Below, one piece after another: positions 1-9,844 of a stretch of DNA of 41,673 nucleotides (position 1 is its first letter; the number at the start of each line of letters is the position of its first letter). The notes below the pieces were generated by a model, which was not told the DNA's origin, ran no database searches, and saw only the letters and a program-made list of their open reading frames with translations. The stretch is from Ramicandelaber brevisporus. Its lineage: Eukaryota > Kickxellomycota > Ramicandelaberales > Ramicandelaberaceae. The position numbers were made by a program, and so were the translations under genes. The DNA lies in the NCBI GenBank assembly GCA_025201865.1, contig MU602671.1, positions 4,146 to 45,818 on the forward strand, in the 5' to 3' direction.

Positions 1-855
1 CCTCTACAGCATCGCCCGAAGCTCGCTGAAATGCTTACCGAGCTCGATTTGTCCGGCTCAGTATATGGGTTAAGCTGCTTCCTTGGCAACCCTAGCAATT
101 CTTTTCCACGGCTGGTCAGCTTCACCCTGAATAATGATAGCCTAAACGAAGAGTATACAAATGGTATTGATGTTCTCAATCCTGATCGCTTCCCAGAGCT
201 GAAGCGCTTGACTATAGCTTACTTGTCAACTTTCGATCTCGAATGGTTTGAGACAGCATTTAGTCACAGCTGGCCATCAATCTCAGAGCTAGCCTTCCTT
301 AGCTCTCACACTCCTTTAGAGTTTGCTACAATTGTCAAGAGTGTACCCAATTTGCGGCGACTGGTTGTGAATGGCAGTAAAAATGTTCTAGATATTAGCC
401 AAGCTGTCGAGTATTTACCACATTTACAACACCTCGAGATTGACAACAATGTACGATTTCAATACGATGCTGACCGCCAACCTCAACCACAGCTACAGCT
501 TGTCAAACTTAAGAGCTTCGTCTTCAAGCCAACCCGAAAGATGACCCAGTGTTTCATTCGGCAGCACATTCTCAACTTCATTCTCCATGGCGCTCCCAGC
601 CTAGAATCGATTGAGCTGAATGAAAGCTGTTTTGCGAGGAAGGCTTTGCGTGTTGGACGCGGTCATGTTAACGAATCAGTCCGCATCCTGAACATCCATT
701 TTGGTTTGAACAGATTTGATGCAGACACCGCCAAGATGTTTATTGAAATGTTTCCAAACTTGAGATTGCTTAAACTTAAGGCAGAACATGCAATTCCTCG
801 GAACATGCTGGTAGACCATAGTAACAAGATCCTTACAATTGAACATTTTAAATGA
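1..855 (+). CDS. Leucine-rich-repeat (F-box/LRR-like) protein, C-terminal part
   Basis: The frame is open from base 1 to the TGA at 853-855, so this is the C-terminal ~284 residues of a protein that begins outside the window; the first ATG, at 31, is probably internal. The sequence shows irregular leucine-rich units such as LTELDLSG, FPELKRLTIAYLS, VPNLRRLVVNG, LPHLQHLEID and FPNLRLLKLK, spaced about 25-35 residues apart, as in LRR arrays of fungal F-box/LRR proteins. No F-box is visible because the N-terminus is missing, so the ubiquitin-ligase adaptor role is inference. It converges on the hydrolase gene that ends at 1036. The LRR nature is fairly secure; the exact family and partner are not. 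Confidence 0.6.
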   Translation, partial: PLQHRPKLAEMLTELDLSGSVYGLSCFLGNPSNSFPRLVSFTLNNDSLNEEYTNGIDVLNPDRFPELKRLTIAYLSTFDLEWFETAFSHSWPSISELAFLSSHTPLEFATIVKSVPNLRRLVVNGSKNVLDISQAVEYLPHLQHLEIDNNVRFQYDADRQPQPQLQLVKLKSFVFKPTRKMTQCFIRQHILNFILHGAPSLESIELNESCFARKALRVGRGHVNESVRILNIHFGLNRFDADTAKMFIEMFPNLRLLKLKAEHAIPRNMLVDHSNKILTIEHFK

Positions 856-904
856 CTATGACTTTCATCTAATTTCATCTTACACTATTGACACTTCCAT
901 ATTT

Positions 905-956
905 TCTCTCTCTCTCTCTCTCTCAAATGTTCGAATGATTGAATGATTGAATGATT
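905..956. repeat. Microsatellites: (TC)n then GAATGATT x3
   Basis: In the 180-bp convergent gap between the LRR gene and the hydrolase gene there is a TC run at 905-924, followed by three perfect head-to-tail copies of GAATGATT at 933-956. This is simple-sequence DNA in the shared 3' region, with no sign of function. Confidence 0.85.
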
Positions 957-1035
957 GAAGATCGTGTCTCAGTCATCAAATTGGAGCGTTCGAGCTGAAC
1001 ATGCAAAAGACTTAATTTGACTGTTTAAAAAAATG

Positions 1036-2661
1036 CTAAATGCGGGTGAATAGTGTTTCCTTCACGGCTGGCTCGAGCTGGACATTGATCTTATCGAACA
1101 ACTGTGAAGTAGGATCAGCTGCAATAAATGAGATCGGGACTGTGTAGCCTGCGACACTGCATTCGAACGAGTCGTATTGAGTGTGCATCAGCACACACGG
1201 CTTGCTGTTCTTCTTGCCTGGGAATGCTGCCTTCAACGGCGCTTCTTTGCTCGTCGTCTCCAAGGTCACCTTGATTATTCCGAAACCATCGTGTCGATAG
1301 GAACCCACATAGCTCTCGAGTGGTCGAGATGGCTTTGTATCTTTGGCAAGAGGCGGTTTAGGTGCTTCTTTGAAGAATCCTGCTGTGAGGTCATCCAATG
1401 TCTTCACCCAGTCCGTGTCACGAGTGCCAAAGAGCCGGTCGGCGAGGTCAAACATTGCCGCACCAGATAGAGCATCCGGCATTGTGTTTATCGACGCCGC
1501 AATCGCAAGGTCGTCATCTGGAAACACTCCAAAGAATGTGATAAATCCAAACACGCCGCCACTGTGATAAAGGAACCGACGACCGCGGAATGTGCCTTTG
1601 AACCAACCAAAGGCGTATCCAAAGTCTTCTGAAAACTGTGGCAATCCGCCTACAAGATTACTCATGTCGCTGAAATAGCGTGCCTTGAACAGTTCCCCAA
1701 GAGTCTTCTCCCTCACAACAATGTCGCCAGTGGGAGTGACGGCCTTGCCCTTGTTCAGCAGCATGCGCAAGTACATCGCCGCATCGTTAGCACTCAGGAA
1801 CGCGCCGCCAGCTGGATCCATAAGCCCGAACTCGTCGTATTCAGGCAACAGAGCCGTCTTGTTTTGTCGATCCATTGCGTGTGGTGCGGCAACATTGGTT
1901 ACACGAGCCGCAGCCGCTGGTCCTACAGCCGCGCGAGTCATTCCAGCCTTGTCGAACACGCGCGTCTTAATAGCATCAGCATAGCTTGAGGCATTAGCGA
2001 GCTTGGCAGCAGCTTGCCCAGCCACTCCATACATCAGATTGTTGTATTGGAAGGTTGCGCGGAAGTCGGCAGTCGGTTCCAAATACTTGAGACGAGTGAT
2101 GAACTCATCCACAGTGTCGCCCATAGAAAGGCTCATGAGGATGTCGTATCGCGGTAATCCAGTGACATGCGTGAGTGCGTCCACAAACGTGCATCGACCA
2201 GACGCCAATGGATCCTTGAGCGCGAATCCAGGAAACACAGTGTTAATGCGGCTAGTGAAATTGAGCCTGCCTTCGTCCACGAGCGTGCCAAGTAGCAACC
2301 CAGTAAGCGACTTGGTGACGGAGCCAATGTTGAACAGAGTTTCTGCGTCCACCTTGACAGTTGGGCGGGAGATATTCAGCACGCCGAGACCAGAGGCTGC
2401 AATCGTCATATTCTGGCGGACAACAGCATACATCATTCCAGGCACACCGCGTGCCTGAAGTTGACCGGCAAAGTACTTCTCAAATGCAGCTATCTCTGCC
2501 TTTTCGTCAATCTTGACGAGACCATTGCGAGCAAGCTTTGCACTCTGCTGGTGGAACGGCAGTGGCACTGGTTTAGCCTTTGATACCGCGGATGGATCGA
2601 GAATGGCCGCCAAGGCAGTCGCACACCAGGCCACAAGGAAGCTTGCAAACGGAATACGCAT
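1036..2661 (-). CDS. Secreted serine beta-lactamase-like hydrolase (class C/LACTB type)
   Basis: A 541-residue protein of the beta-lactamase/penicillin-binding-protein superfamily (serine esterase or peptidase type). The ATG at 2661 is preferred over the one at 2706 because it opens a clean signal peptide (MRIPFASFLVAWCATALA). The three active-site motifs are present in order: S-V-T-K at about 114-117 (nucleophile Ser and Lys), Y-N-N at about 206-208, and H-S-G-G at about 366-369 in place of KTG, as in class C-like esterases. A GGAFLSANDAAMYLRMLL helix typical of the fungal members lies between the last two. The ~100 C-terminal residues form the extra beta-rich domain seen in longer homologues. 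Secreted hydrolase is well supported; the substrate is unknown and antibiotic hydrolysis should not be assumed. Confidence 0.88.
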   Translation of the reverse strand: MRIPFASFLVAWCATALAAILDPSAVSKAKPVPLPFHQQSAKLARNGLVKIDEKAEIAAFEKYFAGQLQARGVPGMMYAVVRQNMTIAASGLGVLNISRPTVKVDAETLFNIGSVTKSLTGLLLGTLVDEGRLNFTSRINTVFPGFALKDPLASGRCTFVDALTHVTGLPRYDILMSLSMGDTVDEFITRLKYLEPTADFRATFQYNNLMYGVAGQAAAKLANASSYADAIKTRVFDKAGMTRAAVGPAAAARVTNVAAPHAMDRQNKTALLPEYDEFGLMDPAGGAFLSANDAAMYLRMLLNKGKAVTPTGDIVVREKTLGELFKARYFSDMSNLVGGLPQFSEDFGYAFGWFKGTFRGRRFLYHSGGVFGFITFFGVFPDDDLAIAASINTMPDALSGAAMFDLADRLFGTRDTDWVKTLDDLTAGFFKEAPKPPLAKDTKPSRPLESYVGSYRHDGFGIIKVTLETTSKEAPLKAAFPGKKNSKPCVLMHTQYDSFECSVAGYTVPISFIAADPTSQLFDKINVQLEPAVKETLFTRI

Positions 2662-3512
2662 AGAAAAAGTTGAGTGAATCGAATGATGACACAAGAGATG
2701 ACACAAGAGATGCCACTAGAGATGATAGTAGAGATGATATTAGAGATGAAGGTTGACTGCATCAAGTACGCGCGGCTCGATGCACTGAATCAAGCCATCT
2801 AGCGTGGAATGCAGCGCGCGCCAAGCCGTACCACGCTCACTTCGCGCTACTCTCGTCCCAATTAAGCGCCGACTGTGCGACGCTCGGCACCAGCGCTCGC
2901 GACTGCGGGTGCTCATGACTTTAATTAACAGCGAGCATCTCGTTCTGAAGAGAACAAGCTGGCAATCACGCGGTCCGGTCAATGACATCACTCGTTCACG
3001 GGCCGTGCGCAGCTCGGAACTGCTCGCGATTTGCCAGACTATTTCTGTACTTTTGCACTTTTGCACTTTTGTGCTTGTCTAGCAGCCAGTGCCAAAGCTG
3101 CGGGTTTGGGGGAGGGGAGGTGGTGGAGGGAAGGGGCGATACTGAAATAGCAGCAGAGCAGATTGGCTCGAGGCTAGCTTCAGCCACAGCTATTTTGGCA
3201 GCCTATCGCAGAATGCAACGGTGCCGTGGATAAATACGCCACGTCGCGGAGGTGCACTGTCTCGCACTGTTCGAATTCCGACGACAACATCAACAACATC
3301 AACAACATCAACAACGTCAACAACGTCAACAACATCAACATCAACAGCAGCAGCAGCAGCAGCAGCAGCATCAGCACCACCTATATTCTCCTGATCATCG
3401 CGTACAGCTCTCCTTCCTCTCCTTCCTCTCTTTCTTCCTCAACCAGTCCGATCAAGCAATCAAAAACAACACCACCATCACCGCCGCCGCCAACAAGTCC
3501 ACAGCGCCATCA
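2662..3512. promoter_or_regulatory. Divergent promoter and leaders of hydrolase and CAP genes
   Basis: 851 bp separate the two divergent start codons. On the hydrolase side the leader (about 2686-2750) is an imperfect tandem repeat of ACACAAGAGATG and TAGAGATGA units. The middle shows no coding signal. GGATAAATAC at 3228-3237 is TATA-like and suitably placed for the CAP gene. From about 3283 to 3375 the DNA is (AACATC)n followed by (CAG)n, which reads as poly-Gln in one frame and Asn/Ser in another. It lies before the CAP signal peptide and is best treated as 5' UTR. The TATA call is by eye. Confidence 0.5.
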
Positions 3513-4028
3513 ATGAAGGTCACCGTCTTTGCCGCCGCCGCCGCCGTCGTGGCCACTGCCACCGCCGTGTCCGCGCTGCCTGCTCCGCCGCAGTTTGTCG
3601 ACTGGGACAACACCTGGGTTGCCTGCGCTGTCAACAAGTTCCGCGCGGCCAACGGCAAGCCGCTGCTCAAGTTCGACGACAAGCTGGCCGATATCTCGCA
3701 GGCGCACGCAGTCGAAATGGCGCAGAACAACAAGCTCAGCTCCGACGGCTTCAGCGACAAGACCCGCACGCTGGATGTCCGCATGAAGCAGTACAGCCGC
3801 CCGTACATCCGCTACGCCGAGAACATTGGCCACAACTACAACTGGACGCAGTTCACGGACGTCACGCAGAACATTGGCAGCCTGAGGGACAACCTGCTTG
3901 GCGACTACAACGTCATCGGCGTGGCATCCGCCAACGGCGGCAACGGCATCTACGCCGCCGAGACATTCGCCTACGTCACCGACAAGGACGCCGTCGACAA
4001 GCTGCCGGCCCTCGACTGCAAGAACTAA
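3513..4028 (+). CDS. Small secreted CAP/SCP-PR1 domain protein
   Basis: A 171-residue secreted protein of the CAP superfamily (cysteine-rich secretory protein, antigen 5, PR-1). The open frame starts at 3252, but the ATG at 3513 is chosen because a typical signal peptide follows (MKVTVFAAAAAVVATATAVS, cleavage near Ala21). The CAP fold signatures are an N-terminal helix with VNKFRAANGKPLLKFDDKLA, a following SQAHAVEMA helix carrying the conserved His, YAENIG carrying the conserved Glu, and a C-terminal strand AETFAYVT. Only two cysteines remain (about C38 and C169) and the GHFTQ-type box of animal members is absent, so it is closer to the short YkwD-like class. Fungal CAP proteins bind sterols or lipids at the cell surface; that role is inferred here. 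Confidence 0.85.
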   Translation: MKVTVFAAAAAVVATATAVSALPAPPQFVDWDNTWVACAVNKFRAANGKPLLKFDDKLADISQAHAVEMAQNNKLSSDGFSDKTRTLDVRMKQYSRPYIRYAENIGHNYNWTQFTDVTQNIGSLRDNLLGDYNVIGVASANGGNGIYAAETFAYVTDKDAVDKLPALDCKN

Positions 4029-5475
4029 GCCGCCGTCGCACACCCCCCGCGCTGCGTCCCATCCTGTCGCATCATATCACATCATCTCGCTTTGTCCTTC
4101 CCTCATACACTTTCCCACCACCGCCACACCCATCCCATGTCTGTATATACCTTCCCTTTTAACGCAATTACTTATCAATGTAGCTTTCTTCGGAGTAAAA
4201 GTTGGGATGCGCCTGTCCTTTAGAAATGGGTAGGAGGAGATTTGTGCTCATCCGCCTGGCCCCAGCGAATCTAAGAAATTCACAAGGAACCAGGCTTCCT
4301 CTGAGCTAGGATAGAGATCGCCAAAGAGACAGTTGTATAGGGTAACACTAACCGTTGCTTGCCTATACTGTCCTTTACAACCCGTCTCATATCCAAGCAG
4401 ATATGAATTAAGATGAATACCGAAACCGAACTGAACCACAGCCAAACCGAACCGAAAAAAAAAACATAGCATGGCGACACCAACGGGGGAACAAGTGCTG
4501 AAAGCCAACGCAACCACCTTCACTTGATGACAACCGACGACCAACGACAGCAAGCAAAAGGTGGGGGAGAAAGCCAACGGAAGAGGGACGAACCAAGAGG
4601 GAGGGGAATACATGGAACAGATGGAACTTGCCGCTGGGAAAACCCGGATGCCAGCCACACCAACCTGGCGGCAGAGGGACAACCACCACGGGGACCAAAC
4701 ACCGCGCCAAAACACGCCAGCACCTGGGGACAACGAGGGAACAACGCCGGTGCTTGAGAGAGTCGAAGAGGAAAATCTGTGTGCTTTTTTTCTAGTGCTG
4801 TGGTGGTTGTAGAGAAGAACGAGAGAGAGAACAGCGAAAGAGGGAGGCAGCGTAGATTCGCTACTGATATAGAATGTGGATAGATTGTTTATTGCTGAAA
4901 CGAAGGGGAGGATAGATGCTGAATCGAAGGAGGTAAACGAAGTGAGTAGTTCTTGTCGATGATATCGATTAATCAGTAATATTATTGAAGAGGAGAGCAA
5001 GGAGGAGGGGTAGGAAGGAGATATGCAGACCTGCCGTGCATGCGTCGCTTCTACAACATCAGCTTCGAGCGGTAATATCCAGGTGAATGGTGGTTTGCGT
5101 CGTTCTTTGTGAGTGCAGAAAGAGCTTCATTCACGTACTTCTTCGCTTTGATGCGAGTTGGTGCTGTGGCAGCATTGTGGTGATTGTGGAAGAAACAGAG
5201 TTTACTGTAGGTGCATCCTTGCTTGTTGTCGCCACATCATGTCGTCAATCGAGCAAGTGGATGGGTTGAAGCCGTTCACATAAAGGTTCGATTTAATTTG
5301 CGTTTTACTCATTCCAATGAAACTTTTTCGGATCCAGGCGGATTTGCCCATTTAACAGAAGAGACAGGGTGATGGAGGAGGATGAACAGGAGAGGAAAAT
5401 GTGACAAAGAGAGTTCGGGGGGGGTGATATTGGTCAAAATTTAGCAAGAAATGGTCAAGGCAGAGGAGCATTCAT
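4029..5475. other. Gene-poor, purine-rich convergent gap
   Basis: 1447 bp between the 3' ends of the CAP gene and the mucin-like gene. I see no gene, tRNA, 5S rRNA or transposon here. From roughly 4440 to 5030 the + strand is strongly purine-rich (GGAGG, GAGAGA and AAACCGAAC-type runs). This leaves the complementary strand poor in stop codons and creates a 250-codon minus-strand open frame at 4248-5000, whose composition (runs of S, F, L, W, C and V without domain features) does not look like a protein. A GT-rich stretch follows to about 5280. The span is long for this compact window. Confidence 0.6.
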
Positions 5476-6807
5476 TTAATCATCATTGAGCTCGCGCAAG
5501 AACACGGCTCGCGATTCGCGGTTGCTCTCGGTGTCATCTGGGCTAAGGATCTCGCCTGAAATGGTCTGGCCAGTGTATGGGTCGTAGGCAGACTCGCGCA
5601 CAGGTGGATCTTCAGGATCGAATCCAGTGCTGCTCGAGCCGCTAATTCCGCCGAGAGCCGGATCGCTGTCGCCAGGCATAGCCGTCATAACAATGGAGCT
5701 GTCATCGTCATCGCTGCCAGCAGCAGCACCGGCGAGAGCAAATGGAGCAATGTCGTTGTTGGAGCTAAGGGAGCCGCTGCGCATGACCATCGCGCGAGAT
5801 CCCGACATGCTTGCGGCGGCGGCAGCAGCAGCAGCAGCGCCGCCGCCAATGCCGAAGCCTTTTTCAACCATGTCGCTGGAGCTTCCACCAAAGGCGGGAT
5901 ATCCGGCACCAGCGGCGGCAGCAGCCGCACGCTTCTTGCGAATAAAGAGGGCGAGCAGTGCCAGCAGGATCAATGCGAGAACGGATACGCCTACGGCAAT
6001 ACCGATGATGGCACCCTTGCTCAGACCTGACTCGGTCGACGCAGTAGAGTTGGTTGATGCTACATTGTCATTGGCACTGGCACTGGGGCTTGAGCTGGGG
6101 TCTGGGATGGTCATCGAGATGGTCGTTGATGCCGATGGGACGGAGCTGGAGGAGATATCGCTGGACGAAGTCGCCGATGACGCATCGCCAGAAGATGAGG
6201 ACGACGTTGGCGAGCTGGTCGTGGCCGGAACTGCAGCAGGGGCTGTTGGAGCCGGTGCAGTTGGCTGCGGATTTGGTGGCTGCACAGGCGTTTGGATCGG
6301 CGTCTGGACCGGTGGCTGGACTGGCGGACGTGGCGTCGTTGTTGGTGGCTGCTGCGTTTGGGTGGGTGGACGCTGCGTTGGGGTCACTGGTGGCTGTGGG
6401 GTTGTCGTTGGAGGACGAGAAGTGGTGGTCGGTTGCTGTGGCGATGGTGTCGTGGTGGTCGTGGTCGTGGTCGTGGTAGTCGTGGTGGTGATAGTTGTAG
6501 CCGTGGCTGATGGGGTGGTTTGAGTTGGGCCGGCAGTCTGGCTGGGACTGGTCGTGGGATCGTCGGCGTGTGGGTTGCGCGGAGGTGGCGTTGCTGACGG
6601 CGATGTACGAGAATCCTCATTTGGCGGCCAATTTGGCCAATTATCCGACGGATTAGTCGCAGTCGTCGTCGCCGTGGTTGATGGAGACGGAGTCGACTTG
6701 TCACGGCCGTTGCCGTTGCCGCCGCCATTGCGTTGACCTGCAACGCCTGGAAGAGACGAGACGGCGGCCAGCGCAAGGGCACTGAGAAGCACTGTGCCGA
6801 GTTTCAT
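5476..6807 (-). CDS. Mucin-like single-pass plasma-membrane/cell-wall protein
   Basis: A 443-residue type I membrane protein. It has a signal peptide at residues 1-24 (MKLGTVLLSALALAAVSSLP then GVAG). A Thr/Pro/Ser/Gln-rich extracellular stalk covers about 38-260, including a near-pure Thr run around 104-120 and repeated PPT and TPV units, with heavy O-mannosylation expected. One transmembrane helix lies at about 265-289 (GAIIGIAVGVSVLALILLAL), followed by a basic RKKR stop-transfer and a ~150-residue acidic, Ser-rich cytoplasmic tail with Ala and Gly runs. This is the architecture of fungal Wsc/Mid2-type wall-stress sensors, but no WSC cysteine domain is visible. A sensor role is inference; a generic surface glycoprotein is equally possible. 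It lies in tandem downstream of the glucosidase II beta gene. Confidence 0.75.
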   Translation of the reverse strand: MKLGTVLLSALALAAVSSLPGVAGQRNGGGNGNGRDKSTPSPSTTATTTATNPSDNWPNWPPNEDSRTSPSATPPPRNPHADDPTTSPSQTAGPTQTTPSATATTITTTTTTTTTTTTTTPSPQQPTTTSRPPTTTPQPPVTPTQRPPTQTQQPPTTTPRPPVQPPVQTPIQTPVQPPNPQPTAPAPTAPAAVPATTSSPTSSSSSGDASSATSSSDISSSSVPSASTTISMTIPDPSSSPSASANDNVASTNSTASTESGLSKGAIIGIAVGVSVLALILLALLALFIRKKRAAAAAAGAGYPAFGGSSSDMVEKGFGIGGGAAAAAAAAASMSGSRAMVMRSGSLSSNNDIAPFALAGAAAGSDDDDSSIVMTAMPGDSDPALGGISGSSSTGFDPEDPPVRESAYDPYTGQTISGEILSPDDTESNRESRAVFLRELNDD

Positions 6808-7319
6808 AGTGGTGTAAGGAAAGAAGTTTGAGGAGGAGGATTAAGAAAGGACAAGACTTGGAGAAAGGAGAATGGAAGAGGTGGTGGTGAGTGGGGCTAC
6901 AAGATGGAGCGAGCCGGTCGCTGTTGGAGAGCACTGGAGCTGCAGGGAGTGGTTGCGATGTGGTCGTTCGTTGGGAGGGCTGAGCTGAACGCTGTTGACC
7001 AAGCGTTGACCGAGATGAACAATAAAGACAGAGGATTAAGAAAGGTCGATTTGGTTGGTAGTTCGTTAAAGGGACGGGAGAAGGGGCAGGAGGCAACAAA
7101 GAGGTTTTTTTTACTGTACTACTCGAAGATACCGACTTTCGACATCGACGTCAACATTCGACAAACTCCGACAAAAAGAATCATGTCCTGTGCTCGCGTG
7201 TTACTATGGCGGTGCGGGTACACATTTCGAGACGCACCAGGCATCTCCAGAAATCAGCCAGGATCAACAATCATTCAATAAACAATCTCTTACGTCATTA
7301 TTGATATTAGTGTGGGCGC
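6808..7319. promoter_or_regulatory. Upstream region of mucin-like gene / 3' flank of glucosidase II beta gene
   Basis: 512 bp between two minus-strand genes. It should hold the promoter and leader of the mucin-like gene (start codon at 6807) and the 3' UTR of the glucosidase II beta gene (stop at 7320). The leader near 6810-6900 is pyrimidine-rich on the transcribed strand. No specific element or ORF could be supported. Confidence 0.4.
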
Positions 7320-9844
7320 CTAGAGCTCGTCGTGGGCTGGCCGATATGCCTCGGCTGGCGCTGGCGCTGCTGTTGCTGTTACTGTTGCTGCTATTTTTGT
7401 TTTTTCAACATGAGCTTCATTTGCAGCATTCTCGCTGGACTGCTTTTCTGATGAAGGCTGCGACTGCTGTGGCGGAACCGAGCATGCGGCTGGAGTCGTC
7501 AGCAAAGCCTTGTATACGCATTTGGCAGGCTCAGAAATGGTATGCAGGTCAGTAGTGATGCCGCACTTGACGGTCAGCCTAATCGAGCGATGCGGCGCAT
7601 CCCAGCAGTAGTCGCCATCCTTGTAGATTTGAACAAGCGAGCCATCCTCCTCTTGAGCCCACTTATCGAATGTACCCAATCGGGTGGCAGATCCATCGCG
7701 CTTGCTGCGCTGAGTAGCGGCGTCAAAGAGGCAAATGTGGTAGGAGTAGTCGTCAGTCTCGGCGCCAACCAGGCATCCGTTGGTATCGAATGGAATGCCG
7801 CCGGTAGAGTTGACCATTGCGGTTGACAGGAACTGTTCCACTTCTGCAGGGCCAGGGGATTGGCGGACTTCGGCAGCCAGTAGCGTGAATGCAGGGTCAG
7901 AGCCATAGTCGCGCTCCACCAGGTGTCTCAGCTGCACAAGCTTCTTATCCATGTCCCAGCGCTCCTCCATAGCCTTGGAATAAGCATCGCGGGCATTCTC
8001 AGCACCTGTTATCGTCAGCAATCACATAAAATCACAGCAGACAGACAGAAAGAGTGGGAAGAAATGTCAGTAATCTGAAGGGGAGGGTCAAATCACAATA
8101 TCGGCTGGGCCATTCGATGGATGGATGATGTCATAGGTAACATTGATAGCCGGTAGTCGATTGTATATGTACCTTTCAGACTCTGGTAACTGCGCACAAC
8201 ACGTGGAGCAACCAGCTTTGACAATGCAGTGCCCGCAACGCTGTCCACAGTTTCGGTGACAAACAGCTGTGCACGCAGCCACAGTGCAGAGTATGACCAA
8301 ATCGTACCTTCCAGGAGTTGCTTCACTTCGGGTGCGTAGTCCTCAACGTGGTGAACATCGCTGCCAACATCGCTTCCATGAGTTCTAATGGCATCCCAGT
8401 TGCCTGATTGCCATGGTGCCTTCTTGGCTCCGGAATGTGGGAGAACTGTTGAGCCGTTTTGCTCCAGCTGGTCTTCGGGCGGCGTAGCTTTGCCATCGAG
8501 CACATCCAGTACGAGAATAACATAGCGGTGTTCCAGGGCACTATCGGCTGGATCGCAGCGTCCCTCCAGAGCATTTGCTGCAACAATAGCACGTCTCACA
8601 GCTGGGTCATTGTATTCGACGTTGTGATCGCGGCGCAAATCGGTAAGCATCTTGACATAGCGATCGCGAGTCTCGTGCATGCGAGCTGCCAGACCACGGA
8701 TGCGGTAGACGTCGTTGGCAACAGTGTGCATCTCAACAAGAGTAGCGGCTTCAGCATTGTGGCCAGCCTTCGGAGGCTCGGCTGGCGGACCGTGTGGCGT
8801 GCCGCGCATCAGCTCAAGATACTCCGTCTCCTCAACCATGACGTCACTGAGCAGTCGAGTGTTGAGCCCAGCAGCATTGCCGTAAGACTCGCCGGTCCAC
8901 ATAAACTGCTTTTCCAACTCAGTTGCGGCACGAACAGCCTCCAGCACAGCCATGTCGTGGAAGTTCGGATTGTGGTCGCGCTTCAAAGCAACCAGCGCAG
9001 CCACAGCATCCCGTCGAGTTTGCTGAACATGGTGAAGTACATCTCGCATATCTGAGCGCAATGCAATCAACGCATCAGCACGACTGGCGTCAGAATTGGA
9101 GTCTGCGGTGTCATCAGTAGCACCACTCTGCGCCGAGCTTGCAGCTTCAGCAGCCTCTTCGCGATCCTTAATAATCTCAAGATCATAAGTCAGCGTATCA
9201 ATCACGGCAGCGCGCTTTTCGGTAGCCTTGAGCTCAGCAAGGTAGTGTGCGCGCCAGTTGGCAGCATGCTCGAGCATCTGCACCTTGACACGACCGCCCT
9301 CAGCCTGCACGTGAGCCTGCTCGGCAGCTGCGCGTCTCAGCCGTTCACCAATCTCAGCGCAGGTGTTTGGGCAGTGGACTCCACTGTCGTACTCGTCGGA
9401 GCCATCGCAGCATTCTGGATCACATACGCCGTCGTTGACGCGCGACGATCTAATGAATGCACCGACGTGTCCAGCATTCTGGCAGTAGAATCGATGCGAG
9501 GTTGGAACGAGTGCATTCGATTTCTCGTCCTGCTCAATGCGAGCACCAAACGCAGCGCAGGCAGACGTGCCTGGTTCATCGGAGCCATCGCCAGGACAGT
9601 CGCAGTAGTCGTCGTTTACAGCACTGAACGGGATCTCGGTGTGTCCATCAGCGCAGGTGAAATAGCCATGAGGACCTGGAACGTAACGCGATTGAAGCTC
9701 GGGCGGAACGCCAAAAACGCGGCCCGGAGAAGACTGGCGCTGCGCATAGGTCTGCTTGGAGGTAGAGCCAGCAGCCGAGGCGGCACTGGTGACCAGTAGT
9801 ATGCTTGACGCTGCGATCGCAAGCAGGTCAGCAGCAACACGCAT
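7320..9844 (-). CDS. GTB1: Glucosidase II beta subunit (PRKCSH/GTB1), one intron
   Basis: This is the non-catalytic subunit of ER glucosidase II, which trims glucose from N-glycans and recruits the alpha subunit. Exon 1 is 9844-8173 and exon 2 is 8005-7320. Splicing at AAAG|GTACAT and ATAACAG|GTGCTG removes 167 nt and keeps the frame, giving 785 residues. Signal peptide ~1-25. Two LDLa-like Cys-rich modules follow at about 64-96 and 120-162, with FSAVNDDYCDCPGDGSDEPG and GVCDPECCDGSDE Ca-binding acidic motifs. A long helical, charged middle comes next. The MRH lectin domain lies in exon 2 (YSYHICLFDAATQ, RLGTF, GDYCW, SEPAKCVY), retaining the Gln, Arg, Glu and Tyr mannose-binding set. The protein ends in H-D-E-L, the ER-retrieval signal. 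Its first 294 coding bases (9551-9844) recur at 10147-10440 because of a contig overlap. Confidence 0.93.
8006..8172 (-). other. Spliceosomal intron of the glucosidase II beta gene
   Basis: 167-nt GT-AG intron read on the minus strand. The donor is GTACAT. The acceptor is ATAACAG, with a CTGAC branch-point-like motif about 10 nt upstream. Removal joins ...SLKG to AENARDAYSKA in frame and restores the full family domain order. It is the only intron I could support in the window. Confidence 0.85.

Noticed and set aside
1036-2661. Antibiotic-resistance beta-lactamase
   Set aside because: The fold is shared with eukaryotic serine esterases; HSGG replaces KTG and the gene sits among fungal genes, so resistance is not supported.
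3510-4043. 177-codon minus-strand frame opposite the CAP gene
   Set aside because: GC-rich shadow frame with Val/Ala/Gly repeats and no domain; the sense strand has a clear secreted CAP protein.
4248-5000. 250-codon minus-strand open frame
   Set aside because: It is the complement of purine-rich DNA, which lacks stops by composition. The product has no domain, odd Ser/Phe/Trp/Cys runs and no codon preference like the neighbours.
5284-5294. GGTTCGATTTA as a tRNA or Pol III B box
   Set aside because: No matching A box or cloverleaf stems nearby.
4247-5345. Inverted repeat ATCCGCCTGG at the two ends of the gene-free block, as terminal repeats of a DNA transposon
   Set aside because: A 10-bp match between two positions in 1.4 kb is expected about once by chance. 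There are no target-site duplications and no transposase.
5627-6523. 298-codon plus-strand frame
   Set aside because: Antisense of the Thr/Ser/Pro-rich mucin stalk; reads as Val/Gly repeats.
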